From Mesorhizobium sp. SARCC-RB16n (GTDB lineage Bacteria; Pseudomonadota; Alphaproteobacteria; Rhizobiales; Rhizobiaceae), in assembly GCF_008520305.1 (NCBI RefSeq), contig NZ_ML703276.1, forward strand, positions 1 through 64,000: 64,000 nt of DNA, given 5' to 3'. Position 1 is the stretch's first letter. Each line of letters begins with the position of its first letter. Of the stretch, positions 57,197-64,000 are shown one piece after another. The translations under genes and the position numbers were made by a program. The notes beneath the pieces are model-generated. The model was given only the letters and a program-made list of their open reading frames with translations, searched no databases and was not told where the DNA came from.

Positions 57197-57958
57197 TCAT
57201 CCCCGTTCCAGCAGTAGCGCGGGATCAAGCGCTGGCGCTCTCGTAACTCCTGAAGACGCCTCTTCATCCAAATCAATGTCGTTCCTGATCCGTGCAAGGT
57301 GGCTCTCATCTTCCTCCGAGCCAAAGCAGCTTTCGAAATCGGTGCATTGGCGGCAACTGGGCGCGGTACATATTGAAAAACCTTCAGCCTCGCAGAGCAT
57401 GCGGTAGAGGTACTTCTTCCATTTCATGTTCCTGGTGTTGCCGGCTGCCAGTGCCGGGAAATGCGTGGCGAGTAAGCGGCTGAGTTCGGCCCGATTGAAA
57501 AGGCCAAGATCCTGCCAGAGATGGTCATCGCGCATGGCGCGCCGGGCGATGATTTTGGCAAACCGGGCGCTCGCCGGGTCTCCCGGCCGGGCCTGCATTA
57601 ACAACAGGTCGCGCAGCAGTTTTTCTTCCATCTCCGGTTCGACGTCCGATGCCTCTTCTAAGGCGAAGGCGCTGATAGGGGCGTGCGGAAAACGATCCGT
57701 CAGAACATCGCGCAGATCGGCAAGCGAAAGGCCGGTTGCCTGGGTGGCAGTCGCCTCGCCGACATCGATCTCATCGAGCGCTCTTGAGAGGACGCAGGCA
57801 AGCACATGCTCGTCGAAGCTGATCGCCTGATCTATCAAAGGCCACTGGCCGGTGCTGGGCGCATGTGCGTGTGGAAGCCGATCGGGCCGATAGGCCGTTC
57901 GAACACGGCGGCTGACGCCCATCCTCCAAATAATGCCTTCCTGAGGCTGACCTGACAT
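57197..57958 (-). CDS. nifQ: NifQ, molybdenum donor for FeMo-cofactor
   Basis: 253 residues. The C-terminal cluster motif is C-x4-C-x2-C-x5-C (CTAPSCRQCTDFESC), binding a Mo-Fe-S cluster, preceded by MKWKKYLYRMLCEAEGF and LGLFNRAELSRLLATHFP, all typical of NifQ. AAGGAAGCGAA precedes the ATG at 57958; the 160-codon in-frame extension is rejected. It heads the operon with the P450, 76 bases before it, behind a sigma-54 promoter at 58044. Confidence 0.92.
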   Translation of the reverse strand: MSGQPQEGIIWRMGVSRRVRTAYRPDRLPHAHAPSTGQWPLIDQAISFDEHVLACVLSRALDEIDVGEATATQATGLSLADLRDVLTDRFPHAPISAFALEEASDVEPEMEEKLLRDLLLMQARPGDPASARFAKIIARRAMRDDHLWQDLGLFNRAELSRLLATHFPALAAGNTRNMKWKKYLYRMLCEAEGFSICTAPSCRQCTDFESCFGSEEDESHLARIRNDIDLDEEASSGVTRAPALDPALLLERG

Positions 57959-58043
57959 TTCGCTTCCTTGTTTCGTGGTCTCGATCGCGATGTCATCGGC
58001 GACTTGAAAGCCTACGCAGCGACCTACCGCTCGTGGTGAAGCG

Positions 58044-58162
58044 AGCAAACGCCGTGCCAACTGCGGCGCCTGCGACAAAACGAGAGCTGGAAAGCATTTC
58101 TTGGGAGCTTTGGTCGGAGCACAGCCAAGAACGGGGATGACACGGGCGTCACCGGCTCGACA
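58044..58162 (-). promoter_or_regulatory. nifQ promoter: sigma-54 -24/-12 and NifA-type site
   Basis: TGGCACGGCGTTTGCT (58059-58044, minus strand) is an exact consensus match. CGT-N10-ACA at 58147-58162, 88 bp upstream, is one base off the NifA consensus; its flanks resemble the nifH upstream site. Confidence 0.8.
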
Positions 58163-58262
58163 AACCCGACACAGGCGTGTCCGTTTCAGGCACTCCCAAA
58201 TGGTGGAGAGGATGCTCACAGCCGAAGCGGAATTGCCCAAGCCAAGCGACCGCGGCTCGCAA

Positions 58263-58344
58263 TGTCCGATGTCCGACATGCGACATAGCACATTAGGACC
58301 CGCCCCTTGTTTTCGAACGATTTCTCCTTGGCACGATCCATGCG
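58263..58344 (+). promoter_or_regulatory. Double NifA site and sigma-54 promoter of the prxS-rpoN2 operon
   Basis: Two overlapping perfect TGT-N10-ACA sites (58263-58278 and 58270-58285) precede TGGCACGATCCATGC at 58329-58343. It is divergent from nifQ; the two regulatory regions are back to back, so NifA bound here could serve both directions. Confidence 0.85.
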
Positions 58345-58384
58345 TGGAGATCCGAGAACACGTCACGGACGAAGGAGATGAGCC

Positions 58385-58936
58385 TTGTTGCAGAGGGAAT
58401 GGCAATGTCGATGTGGCGTGAATGTAGGACCCATGCATATGTCACCGCCTTTGGCGGGCACGTTGCGCACCGCCAGTGTTGCTGACGGCGAGGCAACGCG
58501 TTTCCGGTGCGTTCAAACGACGTTGGGGAACGTTCGCGTCCGTACGGGAGTCGATCACACGAGCGGTGTGTCCGGCGAGGATGCTGCTCGGGCCATCGTC
58601 AATATTGATGAATATCCCTGCCTTGCCCTCGAGGGCCATCCTGACGTCGGCAACCCTGTCGTTACGCTTCGAGGCCTCTTGAGTGCCCCGGCGCACTTTA
58701 CTCACAAACGCGCAATTCGTCGTCGATATCCCGTTCAACGGCACGGCCGTAGAAGGCGCACCAGAGAACCCAAGTCACCCCGATCGACCTCGTCGGGTGC
58801 CGAAGAGCTGGAGCCTGGCCCTGGCCGCGGCAAGGATCGGCGCCGCAAGACGCCTCACCCTAACCGGCCAGTGTCGAGCTTACGGCTGCCCCATAGAGAC
58901 GCACTGCGCCAGTTTCCCTTACAGGAGCAAAATTGA
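58385..58936 (+). CDS. Unrecognised 183-codon frame between the sigma-54 promoter and prxS
   Basis: A TTG at 58385 has AAGGAG seven bases upstream and lies ~30 bases after the expected transcript start. The frame ends in TGATG, sharing bases with the prxS ATG. The first half is ordinary (AIVNIDEYPCLALEGHPDVG), but the second half is very Arg/Pro/Ser-rich (RRRRTREPKSPRSTSSGAEE), which suggests loss of frame or non-coding DNA. No domain recognised. Listed because position and coupling fit a real gene; composition argues against it. Confidence 0.3.
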   Translation: MLQREWQCRCGVNVGPMHMSPPLAGTLRTASVADGEATRFRCVQTTLGNVRVRTGVDHTSGVSGEDAARAIVNIDEYPCLALEGHPDVGNPVVTLRGLLSAPAHFTHKRAIRRRYPVQRHGRRRRTREPKSPRSTSSGAEELEPGPGRGKDRRRKTPHPNRPVSSLRLPHRDALRQFPLQEQN

Positions 58937-59505
58937 TGACCGTTCCCTTCGCGACGTTTCGCACGCGTGTTCGCGACGAATCTATTGGCGGGCCGAATCC
59001 GTTCCGCTGGGAAGACACCACTTCCGACGACTATTTCAAAGGCAAGCGCGTCATCCTGTTCTCGCTGCCGGGCGCCTTTACGCCGACCTGCTCGACTTAC
59101 CAAGTGCCGGATTTTGAAGAGCTCTATGATGAGTTCGAGAAAGAGGGAGTTGAGGCTATCTACTGCATGTCGGTCAACGACGCCTACGTCATGAATGCCT
59201 GGGGCAAAGCTTTGGGACTGCAGAAGGTCCAGCTCATCCCGGATGGCTCGGGCGAGTTCACGCGCAAGATGGGTATGCTGGTGGCCAAGGACAATGTCGG
59301 CTTCGGTATGCGCTCCTGGCGTTACGCCGCCGTGATCAACGATGGTGTGGTGGAGCGGTGGTTCGAGGAGGACGGTTTCTGCGACAACTGTGAGACGGAC
59401 CCGTATGGCGTCTCTTCGCCGCAGAACATTCTTAAATCGCTGAGAGAGGTTCAAGGCACGCCTTCTGGAATGAACGTCTCACAGGGTCCAGTGCGCACAG
59501 CCTAG
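58936..59505 (+). CDS. prxS: Peroxiredoxin of the Prx5 type (PrxS)
   Basis: 189 residues. The peroxidatic cysteine is in LFSLPGAFTPTCSTYQVPDF (P-x3-T-x2-C), with a further cysteine pair in FCDNCETDP, so it can work as a 1-Cys or atypical 2-Cys enzyme. VNDAYVMNAWGKALG is typical of the AhpE/Prx5 group. AGGAGCAAAATTG precedes the ATG. In Rhizobium etli prxS is co-transcribed with rpoN2 and protects bacteroids from peroxide; the same order is seen here. Confidence 0.9.
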   Translation: MTVPFATFRTRVRDESIGGPNPFRWEDTTSDDYFKGKRVILFSLPGAFTPTCSTYQVPDFEELYDEFEKEGVEAIYCMSVNDAYVMNAWGKALGLQKVQLIPDGSGEFTRKMGMLVAKDNVGFGMRSWRYAAVINDGVVERWFEEDGFCDNCETDPYGVSSPQNILKSLREVQGTPSGMNVSQGPVRTA

Positions 59506-59536
59506 GTGCGTCGCTCAACGGGAGTTGGCGGTAGTC

Positions 59537-60970
59537 ATGAAGTCCTCAGCAAGCCTGCTTCAGAGCCAGAGGCAATCCCAGGTTCTGACACCTCAACTCA
59601 TTGAGTCGATCCGCTTGCTGCAACTGGCGCACACGGAACTGCGTCAATTCGTGGAGCAGCAAGTCGAGAAAAATCCGCTTCTGGAGCTGACATCGAACAC
59701 CAGTGAGTCTGATAGTAATACCTCACCGAGTTCGGGGGAGAATCTTCCCAGCGACGAACGCGAAAGCCGGGTCGATGGGCCTATCGGGGGCCAGTGTTCG
59801 GATCGGCTCCGGCCACAGAAATCAACGCGCGACACAGCCACTGGCACGCCTGGGGAAGAATTTTCGCCAGAGAAGTTTGTCCCCAATCCTGAAACACTGC
59901 ACGAACATATCGCTGGTCAGATCGCCCTCACTGCGTTCAACCCAGGGGAGCGGGTGATTGCCGGCGCGCTGGCCAGTCATCTGGACGACACCGGGTATCT
60001 TCAGGTGGACATTCTGGAGCTAGCGGCAATCGTGAATGCCCCCATGGCTGTTGTGGAACGGGTTCTGGCAACCCTGCAGCTTTTTGACCCGCCGGGGGTA
60101 TTTGCGCGAACCCTCGCCGAGTGCCTTGAAATCCAGTTGCGTCAGCAGGACCGGTTCGACCCGGCGATGGCAGCTTTGATCGCCAATCTCGAGATGGTTG
60201 CTGAAGGCGACTTCAAGGGATTGAGGCGGCGTTGCGGGGTCGATGAAGACGACTTTGTCGACATGTTGCACGAACTGCGTGCGCTCGATCCAAAGCCTGG
60301 TAACCGGTTCCAATCAGGGGGGCCGGAAACAATCGTACCTGACGTGTGGGTCCTGCCGTCGCCCGCGGGTGGATGGAATGTCGAACTTGATCCAGACACG
60401 CTGCCCCGACTGCTCGTCAACCAGAGCTATTTTGTCGAAGTGTTGCGCCTCACCGCCCAAAATCCGAAGGACCAGGCATTTCTAAACGAATGCCTGGACA
60501 ATGCGAATTGGCTCGTGCGCAGCCTCGACCAGCGCGCCAAGACGATCCTCAAGGTGACCGCGGAAATCGTGCGCCAGCAAGATGCCTTTTTGAGACATGG
60601 CGTAGCCCATCTGCGGCCTCTCAATCTCAGAGCCGTTGCGGATGCGATCAACATGCATGAGTCGACTGTGAGCCGGGTGACGTCGAACAAGTACATGCTC
60701 ACTCCGCGTGGCGTGTTCGAACTCAAGTATTTCTTCACCGTTGCGATCGGCTCCTCCCAGCACGGCGACGCCCACTCCGCTGAAGCCGTTCGCCATCAGA
60801 TCAAGGCGATCATCGCCGCGGAAGATGCCGCGCTCTCCGATGAGGACATCGCTGCCCGGCTCAGGCAAAACGGCATCGACCTTGCTCGCCGGACTGTTAT
60901 GAAATACCGGGAGGCAATGAACATCCCATCCTCCGTGCAACGGCGCCGTCAAAAGCGCGGCTGGCGTTGA
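59537..60970 (+). CDS. rpoN2: RNA polymerase sigma-54 factor, symbiotic copy
   Basis: 477 residues. The N-terminal activator-interacting region is rich in Gln and Leu (SLLQSQRQSQVLTPQLIESI), the acidic region II is short, and the core-binding and DNA-binding parts follow (VADAINMHESTVSRVTSNKY, helix-turn-helix). The RpoN box is ARRTVMKYREAMNIPSS, with one change from the canonical ARRTVAKYRE. It reads the -24/-12 promoters found in this window. ATG 59537 is taken; an upstream start at 59525 is possible. It follows prxS by 31 bases. Confidence 0.95.
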   Translation: MKSSASLLQSQRQSQVLTPQLIESIRLLQLAHTELRQFVEQQVEKNPLLELTSNTSESDSNTSPSSGENLPSDERESRVDGPIGGQCSDRLRPQKSTRDTATGTPGEEFSPEKFVPNPETLHEHIAGQIALTAFNPGERVIAGALASHLDDTGYLQVDILELAAIVNAPMAVVERVLATLQLFDPPGVFARTLAECLEIQLRQQDRFDPAMAALIANLEMVAEGDFKGLRRRCGVDEDDFVDMLHELRALDPKPGNRFQSGGPETIVPDVWVLPSPAGGWNVELDPDTLPRLLVNQSYFVEVLRLTAQNPKDQAFLNECLDNANWLVRSLDQRAKTILKVTAEIVRQQDAFLRHGVAHLRPLNLRAVADAINMHESTVSRVTSNKYMLTPRGVFELKYFFTVAIGSSQHGDAHSAEAVRHQIKAIIAAEDAALSDEDIAARLRQNGIDLARRTVMKYREAMNIPSSVQRRRQKRGWR

Positions 60971-61474
60971 TGATGACGATCAGGCCGTGGCCGTTCTTCC
61001 TGCCGACGAAAGCTTCCAAATCGATGGCGGGTGGGTCTCGCCTTTCTCGCGCCCGGATCCTGAATCGACTTCCGGCATAGTCTGCATCCCGGCAGAGACT
61101 CGCGCAACGACTCGAATGTTTCCTGAGTCTTCGATCGTTGAGATCGCCTTCGCCTCGGGCGGAACGGAAGCGGCAATGCGGCGATCGTTCCGGGCTACCT
61201 TACCGCGAGGAGATCGTGGCCTCTTCGGTGACCATCGGCCTTGCTGACGCTCCGCGCGCTGCCGGGGATGCTGGCGCACGCCAGCCGCAAAGTGTTCACG
61301 CATTGAGGAGCTCGTTCTGCGTTGATTGCTACGGCGACGAGTTCCTCCACTTAAAGCGCTGAGGCACTGTCGACATCGTCGTTGCCGGATCAAGGCGCTC
61401 TATCAGACATCATCGTTGAGGCGCTGATCCCAGTACAACAATATCTCCACCGGAATCCATTTGCTCTGCTGACC
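60971..61474. other. Intergenic stretch between rpoN2 and the ABC exporter gene
   Basis: About 500 bases between convergent genes. A GTG-initiated frame of 86 codons (60987-61247, plus strand: VLPADESFQIDGGWVSPFSR near its start) has ordinary composition but no recognisable family. Nothing else was seen. Confidence 0.4.
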
Positions 61475-63277
61475 TCAGACCGGGTCAGTTGTCGACCCCA
61501 GCGCCTGCCCTTTGATCAGCCGGCTATAGACACCACCCTCCAGGCGGATCAGCGAATCGTGATCTCCCTGCTCGACGATCTGGCCGCGATCGAATACGAG
61601 CAGCCTGTCAAGCGCGCGTACCGTCGAAAGCCGGTGCGCGACGACGAGCGTGGTGCGGCCGAGCGTGAGCCGTTCCATCGCGCTTTGGATCAACGCCTCC
61701 GACTCTGAATCAAGACTGGAGGTCGCCTCGTCAAGAATTAAGATTCGCGCATTGGCGAGAAAAGCGCGCGCGATCGCTACTCGCTGGCGCTCGCCGCCGG
61801 AAAGCTTGACCCCGCGTTCACCGACAAGCGTGCCGTATCCCTTCGGCAGTTGCACAATGAAATTATGCGCGCTGGCAAGCCGCGCCGCTTGCTCGATCTC
61901 TGCTTGGCTGGCGCCAGTTCGGCCGTAGGCAATGTTCTCGGCGAGGGAACGATGAAACAAGACGGGCTCTTGTTGCACGATCGCGATCTGCGAACGAAGA
62001 GAAGCCTGCGTCACCCTCGAGATATCCTGCCGGTCGATCAGGATTACGCCATCACTCACGTCGTAAAGGCGCTGGATGAGCTTCACGAACGTCGTCTTTC
62101 CTGAACCGGAGGGGCCGACTAGACCGACCCGCTCGCCGGCCTGGATTGAGACCGATAAGTCGCGATAGAGCGGCTGCTGACGGCTGCCATAGTGGAACGA
62201 GACCTTCTCGAATTCGATGTGGCCTTCCGTGATCCGGATCGGTCTGGCCGAGGGATCCTCGGCGGCACCAAGAGGTTGGCCCTGAATATCGACCAGCTCT
62301 TCCAAATCATTAACAGAGCGCTGCAAGTAGCGGAGGTTCAAGCCGACATCACGAAGATAACCCTGTAGCAAGAAGAAGGAGGTCAGCACCAGGGCGATAT
62401 CGCCCGCGGTTGCCTGGCCGCGCGACCACAGCAGTAAGGCATAGCCGACAACAGCCGTTCTAAGTGCGAGGATCGCTATGCTTTGGGTTGTGGCGTTAAT
62501 CGTCGCGCGCACCCAAGTGCGGCGAGTACGGTCCCGCCATTTCGCCACGACCCTCGCGAGGCGATCGTCCTCTCGCGTTTCGGCACCGAACCCTTTGACC
62601 ACTGCATTGCAGCTGATTGCATCCGCCAACGCGCCGCCCAGCTTTGTATCCCAGCGGTTGGCAAGGCTCGCGGCCGGCGCCACGTAGCCTAGCGATAACG
62701 CGACCGTCAACGTCAGGTAGACGATTGAACCGCATGCAATAATCAATCCCATCACTGCCCAATGCCAGCCGAGCAACACGGCCGAACCGATCAGCATGGC
62801 CAACGAAGGGAACAGCGCGGTGAGAAGCGTGTAGTTCAGGAGGTCGATGGCCCACAAGCCGCGGGTGATCTTGCGCATTGTCGAGCCGGCGAAGTTGTTG
62901 GCATGCCAGTCAGTGGAAAAGCGCTGTACGCGCTGGAAGGCATCGCTCGCGGCATCTGTCATCATCTTCAACGTCAGCTCCATTAGTGCGGTCGAGCCGA
63001 CGTGCCGGACGATGGTCGCTCCAAATATGAGAGCAATCCCCACGAAGAAGGCGGTAAGCACCGCATCCCAGGCTGTTGCATCCAGGGCGGTACCCTGAGC
63101 AACGCGATCGACGAGACGGCCCGCATAGAACGGCATCAGCACGTCAGCCAGCGTGGCCGCAAGCTGCGCCGTCAGTACCGTCGCGAGCCGGGCTGGCTGT
63201 CTGCGCCATTGTTGAACCGTGTGGCCGAGAACGTCGCGAAAAGCGCCGTCGCGCAGCTTGTGATGAATTCTGTCCAT
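61475..63277 (-). CDS. ABC exporter, fused membrane and ATPase domains
   Basis: 600 residues. Six helices cover ~30-320 (AQLAATLADVLMPFYAGRLV, LLTALFPSLAMLIGSAVLLG, etc.). The ATPase has Walker A GLVGPSGSGKTTFVKLIQRL, Q-loop IAIVQQEPVLFHRS, signature KLSGGERQRVAIARAFL, Walker B ILILDEATSSLDSES and switch His in VVAHRLSTVRALD. This is a half-transporter that dimerises, of the lipid/peptide exporter type. The ATG at 63277 is used; a TTG at 63298 is the alternative. A sigma-54-like promoter at 63474 suggests bacteroid expression. Cargo unknown. Confidence 0.88.
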   Translation of the reverse strand: MDRIHHKLRDGAFRDVLGHTVQQWRRQPARLATVLTAQLAATLADVLMPFYAGRLVDRVAQGTALDATAWDAVLTAFFVGIALIFGATIVRHVGSTALMELTLKMMTDAASDAFQRVQRFSTDWHANNFAGSTMRKITRGLWAIDLLNYTLLTALFPSLAMLIGSAVLLGWHWAVMGLIIACGSIVYLTLTVALSLGYVAPAASLANRWDTKLGGALADAISCNAVVKGFGAETREDDRLARVVAKWRDRTRRTWVRATINATTQSIAILALRTAVVGYALLLWSRGQATAGDIALVLTSFFLLQGYLRDVGLNLRYLQRSVNDLEELVDIQGQPLGAAEDPSARPIRITEGHIEFEKVSFHYGSRQQPLYRDLSVSIQAGERVGLVGPSGSGKTTFVKLIQRLYDVSDGVILIDRQDISRVTQASLRSQIAIVQQEPVLFHRSLAENIAYGRTGASQAEIEQAARLASAHNFIVQLPKGYGTLVGERGVKLSGGERQRVAIARAFLANARILILDEATSSLDSESEALIQSAMERLTLGRTTLVVAHRLSTVRALDRLLVFDRGQIVEQGDHDSLIRLEGGVYSRLIKGQALGSTTDPV

Positions 63278-63473
63278 GAGATTACAAGGGCGCGCCAAAG
63301 CGCACAGACGCTAGAAAGCTAAAGGCGGAAACTACGTACGGGGACGAAAACGTCTTTCGAACTTTGGGGCTCCGATACCGAGCTGACATGTTTTTGCTGT
63401 CCTTCCCTCGTTGCGTTGCCACAGGCGATATGAAATGGCGGCCGCTTTCCTGCGTGTTCGCGACGAGGGCTTT

Positions 63474-63488
63474 TCAAAAGCCGTGCCA
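63474..63488 (-). promoter_or_regulatory. sigma-54-like promoter of the ABC exporter
   Basis: TGGCACGGCTTTTGA on the minus strand has the same TTTTGA -12 variant as nifH. A degenerate upstream copy of the nifH NifA region (TGTCGCGG... at 63559) lies 71 bases further. The ABC start is about 190 bases downstream. Confidence 0.5.
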
Positions 63489-63664
63489 ATTGCGCCGAAG
63501 GAGCCTCGACTAGTCCTGACTTGAAAGAGCCCGAGAAAAAGCCAGGGCTGAACCCCCTTGTCGCGGGGCTCGACTAACCGAGGGTGGGTGTTTGTTGCCG
63601 GGCATTTGCGAGGAAGGGCGGAGTGGAGAAAGACCCTGCCCGGTCATCCAATCAGGCTGCGCGT

Positions 63665-63747
63665 TGTGCGATATCCGACACACGACGTGACCTGTCGAAA
63701 ATATCACATTGATTAGAAACAGCTTTCTCCGCTGGCACGATACCTGC
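63665..63747 (+). promoter_or_regulatory. NifA site and sigma-54 promoter of the iscA/HesB operon
   Basis: Perfect TGT-N10-ACA at 63665-63680 and TGGCACGATACCTGC at 63733-63747, 52 bp apart. The ATG of the HesB-like gene is 44 bases downstream. Confidence 0.85.
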
Positions 63748-63791
63748 GTCGACATGGGCGAACGCATCGCGGACTGAGGAGAAAGCGTCCC

Positions 63792-64000
63792 ATGATCACG
63801 CTCACCGAAAATGCTGTTGCCGCCGTAAGGACCGCGCTTTCCCAAGCCAGCGAGCCGGCGGCGGGGTTACGCATCAAGGTCGAAGGGGGCGGGTGCGCCG
63901 GACTGAAGTATATCATGGGCCTGGAAAGCCTCGCGCGCGATGGCGATGCGGTCATCGAAAAAGAGGGGGTCAGGGTGTTCGTGGACCTATCCTCGCAACC
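63792..64000 (+). CDS. IscA/HesB-type iron-sulfur carrier, cut by the window end
   Basis: The first 69 codons: ITLTENAVAAVRTALSQASE, then LRIKVEGGGCAGLKYIMGLE, the A-type carrier core with its first cysteine (usual consensus G-G-C-S/A-G). The other two cysteines (C-G-C near the C-terminus) would lie beyond base 64000. GAGGAGAAAG precedes the ATG. In rhizobia this gene (iscN/hesB) heads an operon with nifU and nifS, which would be expected just past the window. Confidence 0.85.
   Translation, partial: MITLTENAVAAVRTALSQASEPAAGLRIKVEGGGCAGLKYIMGLESLARDGDAVIEKEGVRVFVDLSSQ

Larger units (their letters stand above)
63278..63791. other. Divergent control region of the ABC exporter and iscA
   Basis: About 500 bases with two opposed sigma-54 promoters and a NifA site (listed). 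No gene is encoded; a minus-strand open frame at 63510-63845 overlaps the iscA start and is a shadow. Confidence 0.5.

Overview
The window looks like part of the symbiosis island of a Mesorhizobium-type nodule bacterium. The evidence is nifHDK-nifE-nifN/X, nifQ, fdxB, fixNOQP-fixGHIS, hemN, fnrN, acdS, a prxS-rpoN2 pair and an iscA/HesB start, with NifA upstream sites (TGT-N10-ACA), sigma-54 -24/-12 promoters and FNR/FixK anaeroboxes (TTGAY-N4-RTCAA type), among IS relics. The species call is inference from gene content and order; no rRNA or core marker is present.

Layout. Bases 1-6,000 are worn accessory DNA: a frameshifted pmtA, an MFS exporter, a frameshifted FAD oxidoreductase, and IS630 and IS110 relics. 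At 6.2-8.6 kb a NifA/sigma-54-type promoter leads into an ATP-grasp ligase, a scrap of an adenylate-forming ligase and a nitroreductase. At 8.9-17.2 kb lies a non-symbiotic accessory block: a HipA kinase with a large HTH partner, then a five-gene overlapping operon encoding a four-helix coiled-coil membrane protein, a VWA-like protein, a MotA/ZorA-like protein, a MotB/OmpA-like protein and a DUF4236 protein. That operon is the best candidate here for an undescribed system. A GNAT gene and an apparently orphan NifA/sigma-54 promoter follow, then queE-queD-queC (preQ0 synthesis) and a sigma-54-controlled MFS-adaptor efflux pair.

Bases 24.1-37 kb are the micro-oxic respiration region. Five anaeroboxes serve two small unknown genes, a UbiM-like hydroxylase, hemN/fnrN (divergent), a hemerythrin-like gene and fixNOQP (divergent), and fixGHIS. 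FnrN keeps all four iron-sulfur cysteines, so oxygen sensing can be local. FixNOQP is the cbb3 oxidase and FixGHIS its copper and assembly machinery.

Bases 37-48.5 kb hold acdS and, on the minus strand, nifH-nifD-nifK-nifE-nifN/X fusion-DUF269, with uspA, a CCE_0567-type gene, fdxB and an ExoX-like gene downstream. Upstream of nifH (48.8-51.7 kb) is a tandem family of four short signal-peptide-like genes, each preceded by a CGTCAG-N5-CGTCAG element; one copy is split by a decayed IS3-family element with a 4-bp target duplication.

Bases 51.9-58 kb are a minus-strand cluster: nifQ, cytochrome P450, a 3Fe-4S-type ferredoxin, a SnoaL-SDR-SDR fusion and a luciferase-like oxidoreductase, behind a near-perfect sigma-54 promoter. 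Bases 58.2-64 kb carry a divergent NifA/sigma-54 promoter for prxS-rpoN2, an ABC exporter whose promoter resembles that of nifH, and a NifA/sigma-54 promoter ahead of an iscA/HesB gene cut by the window end.
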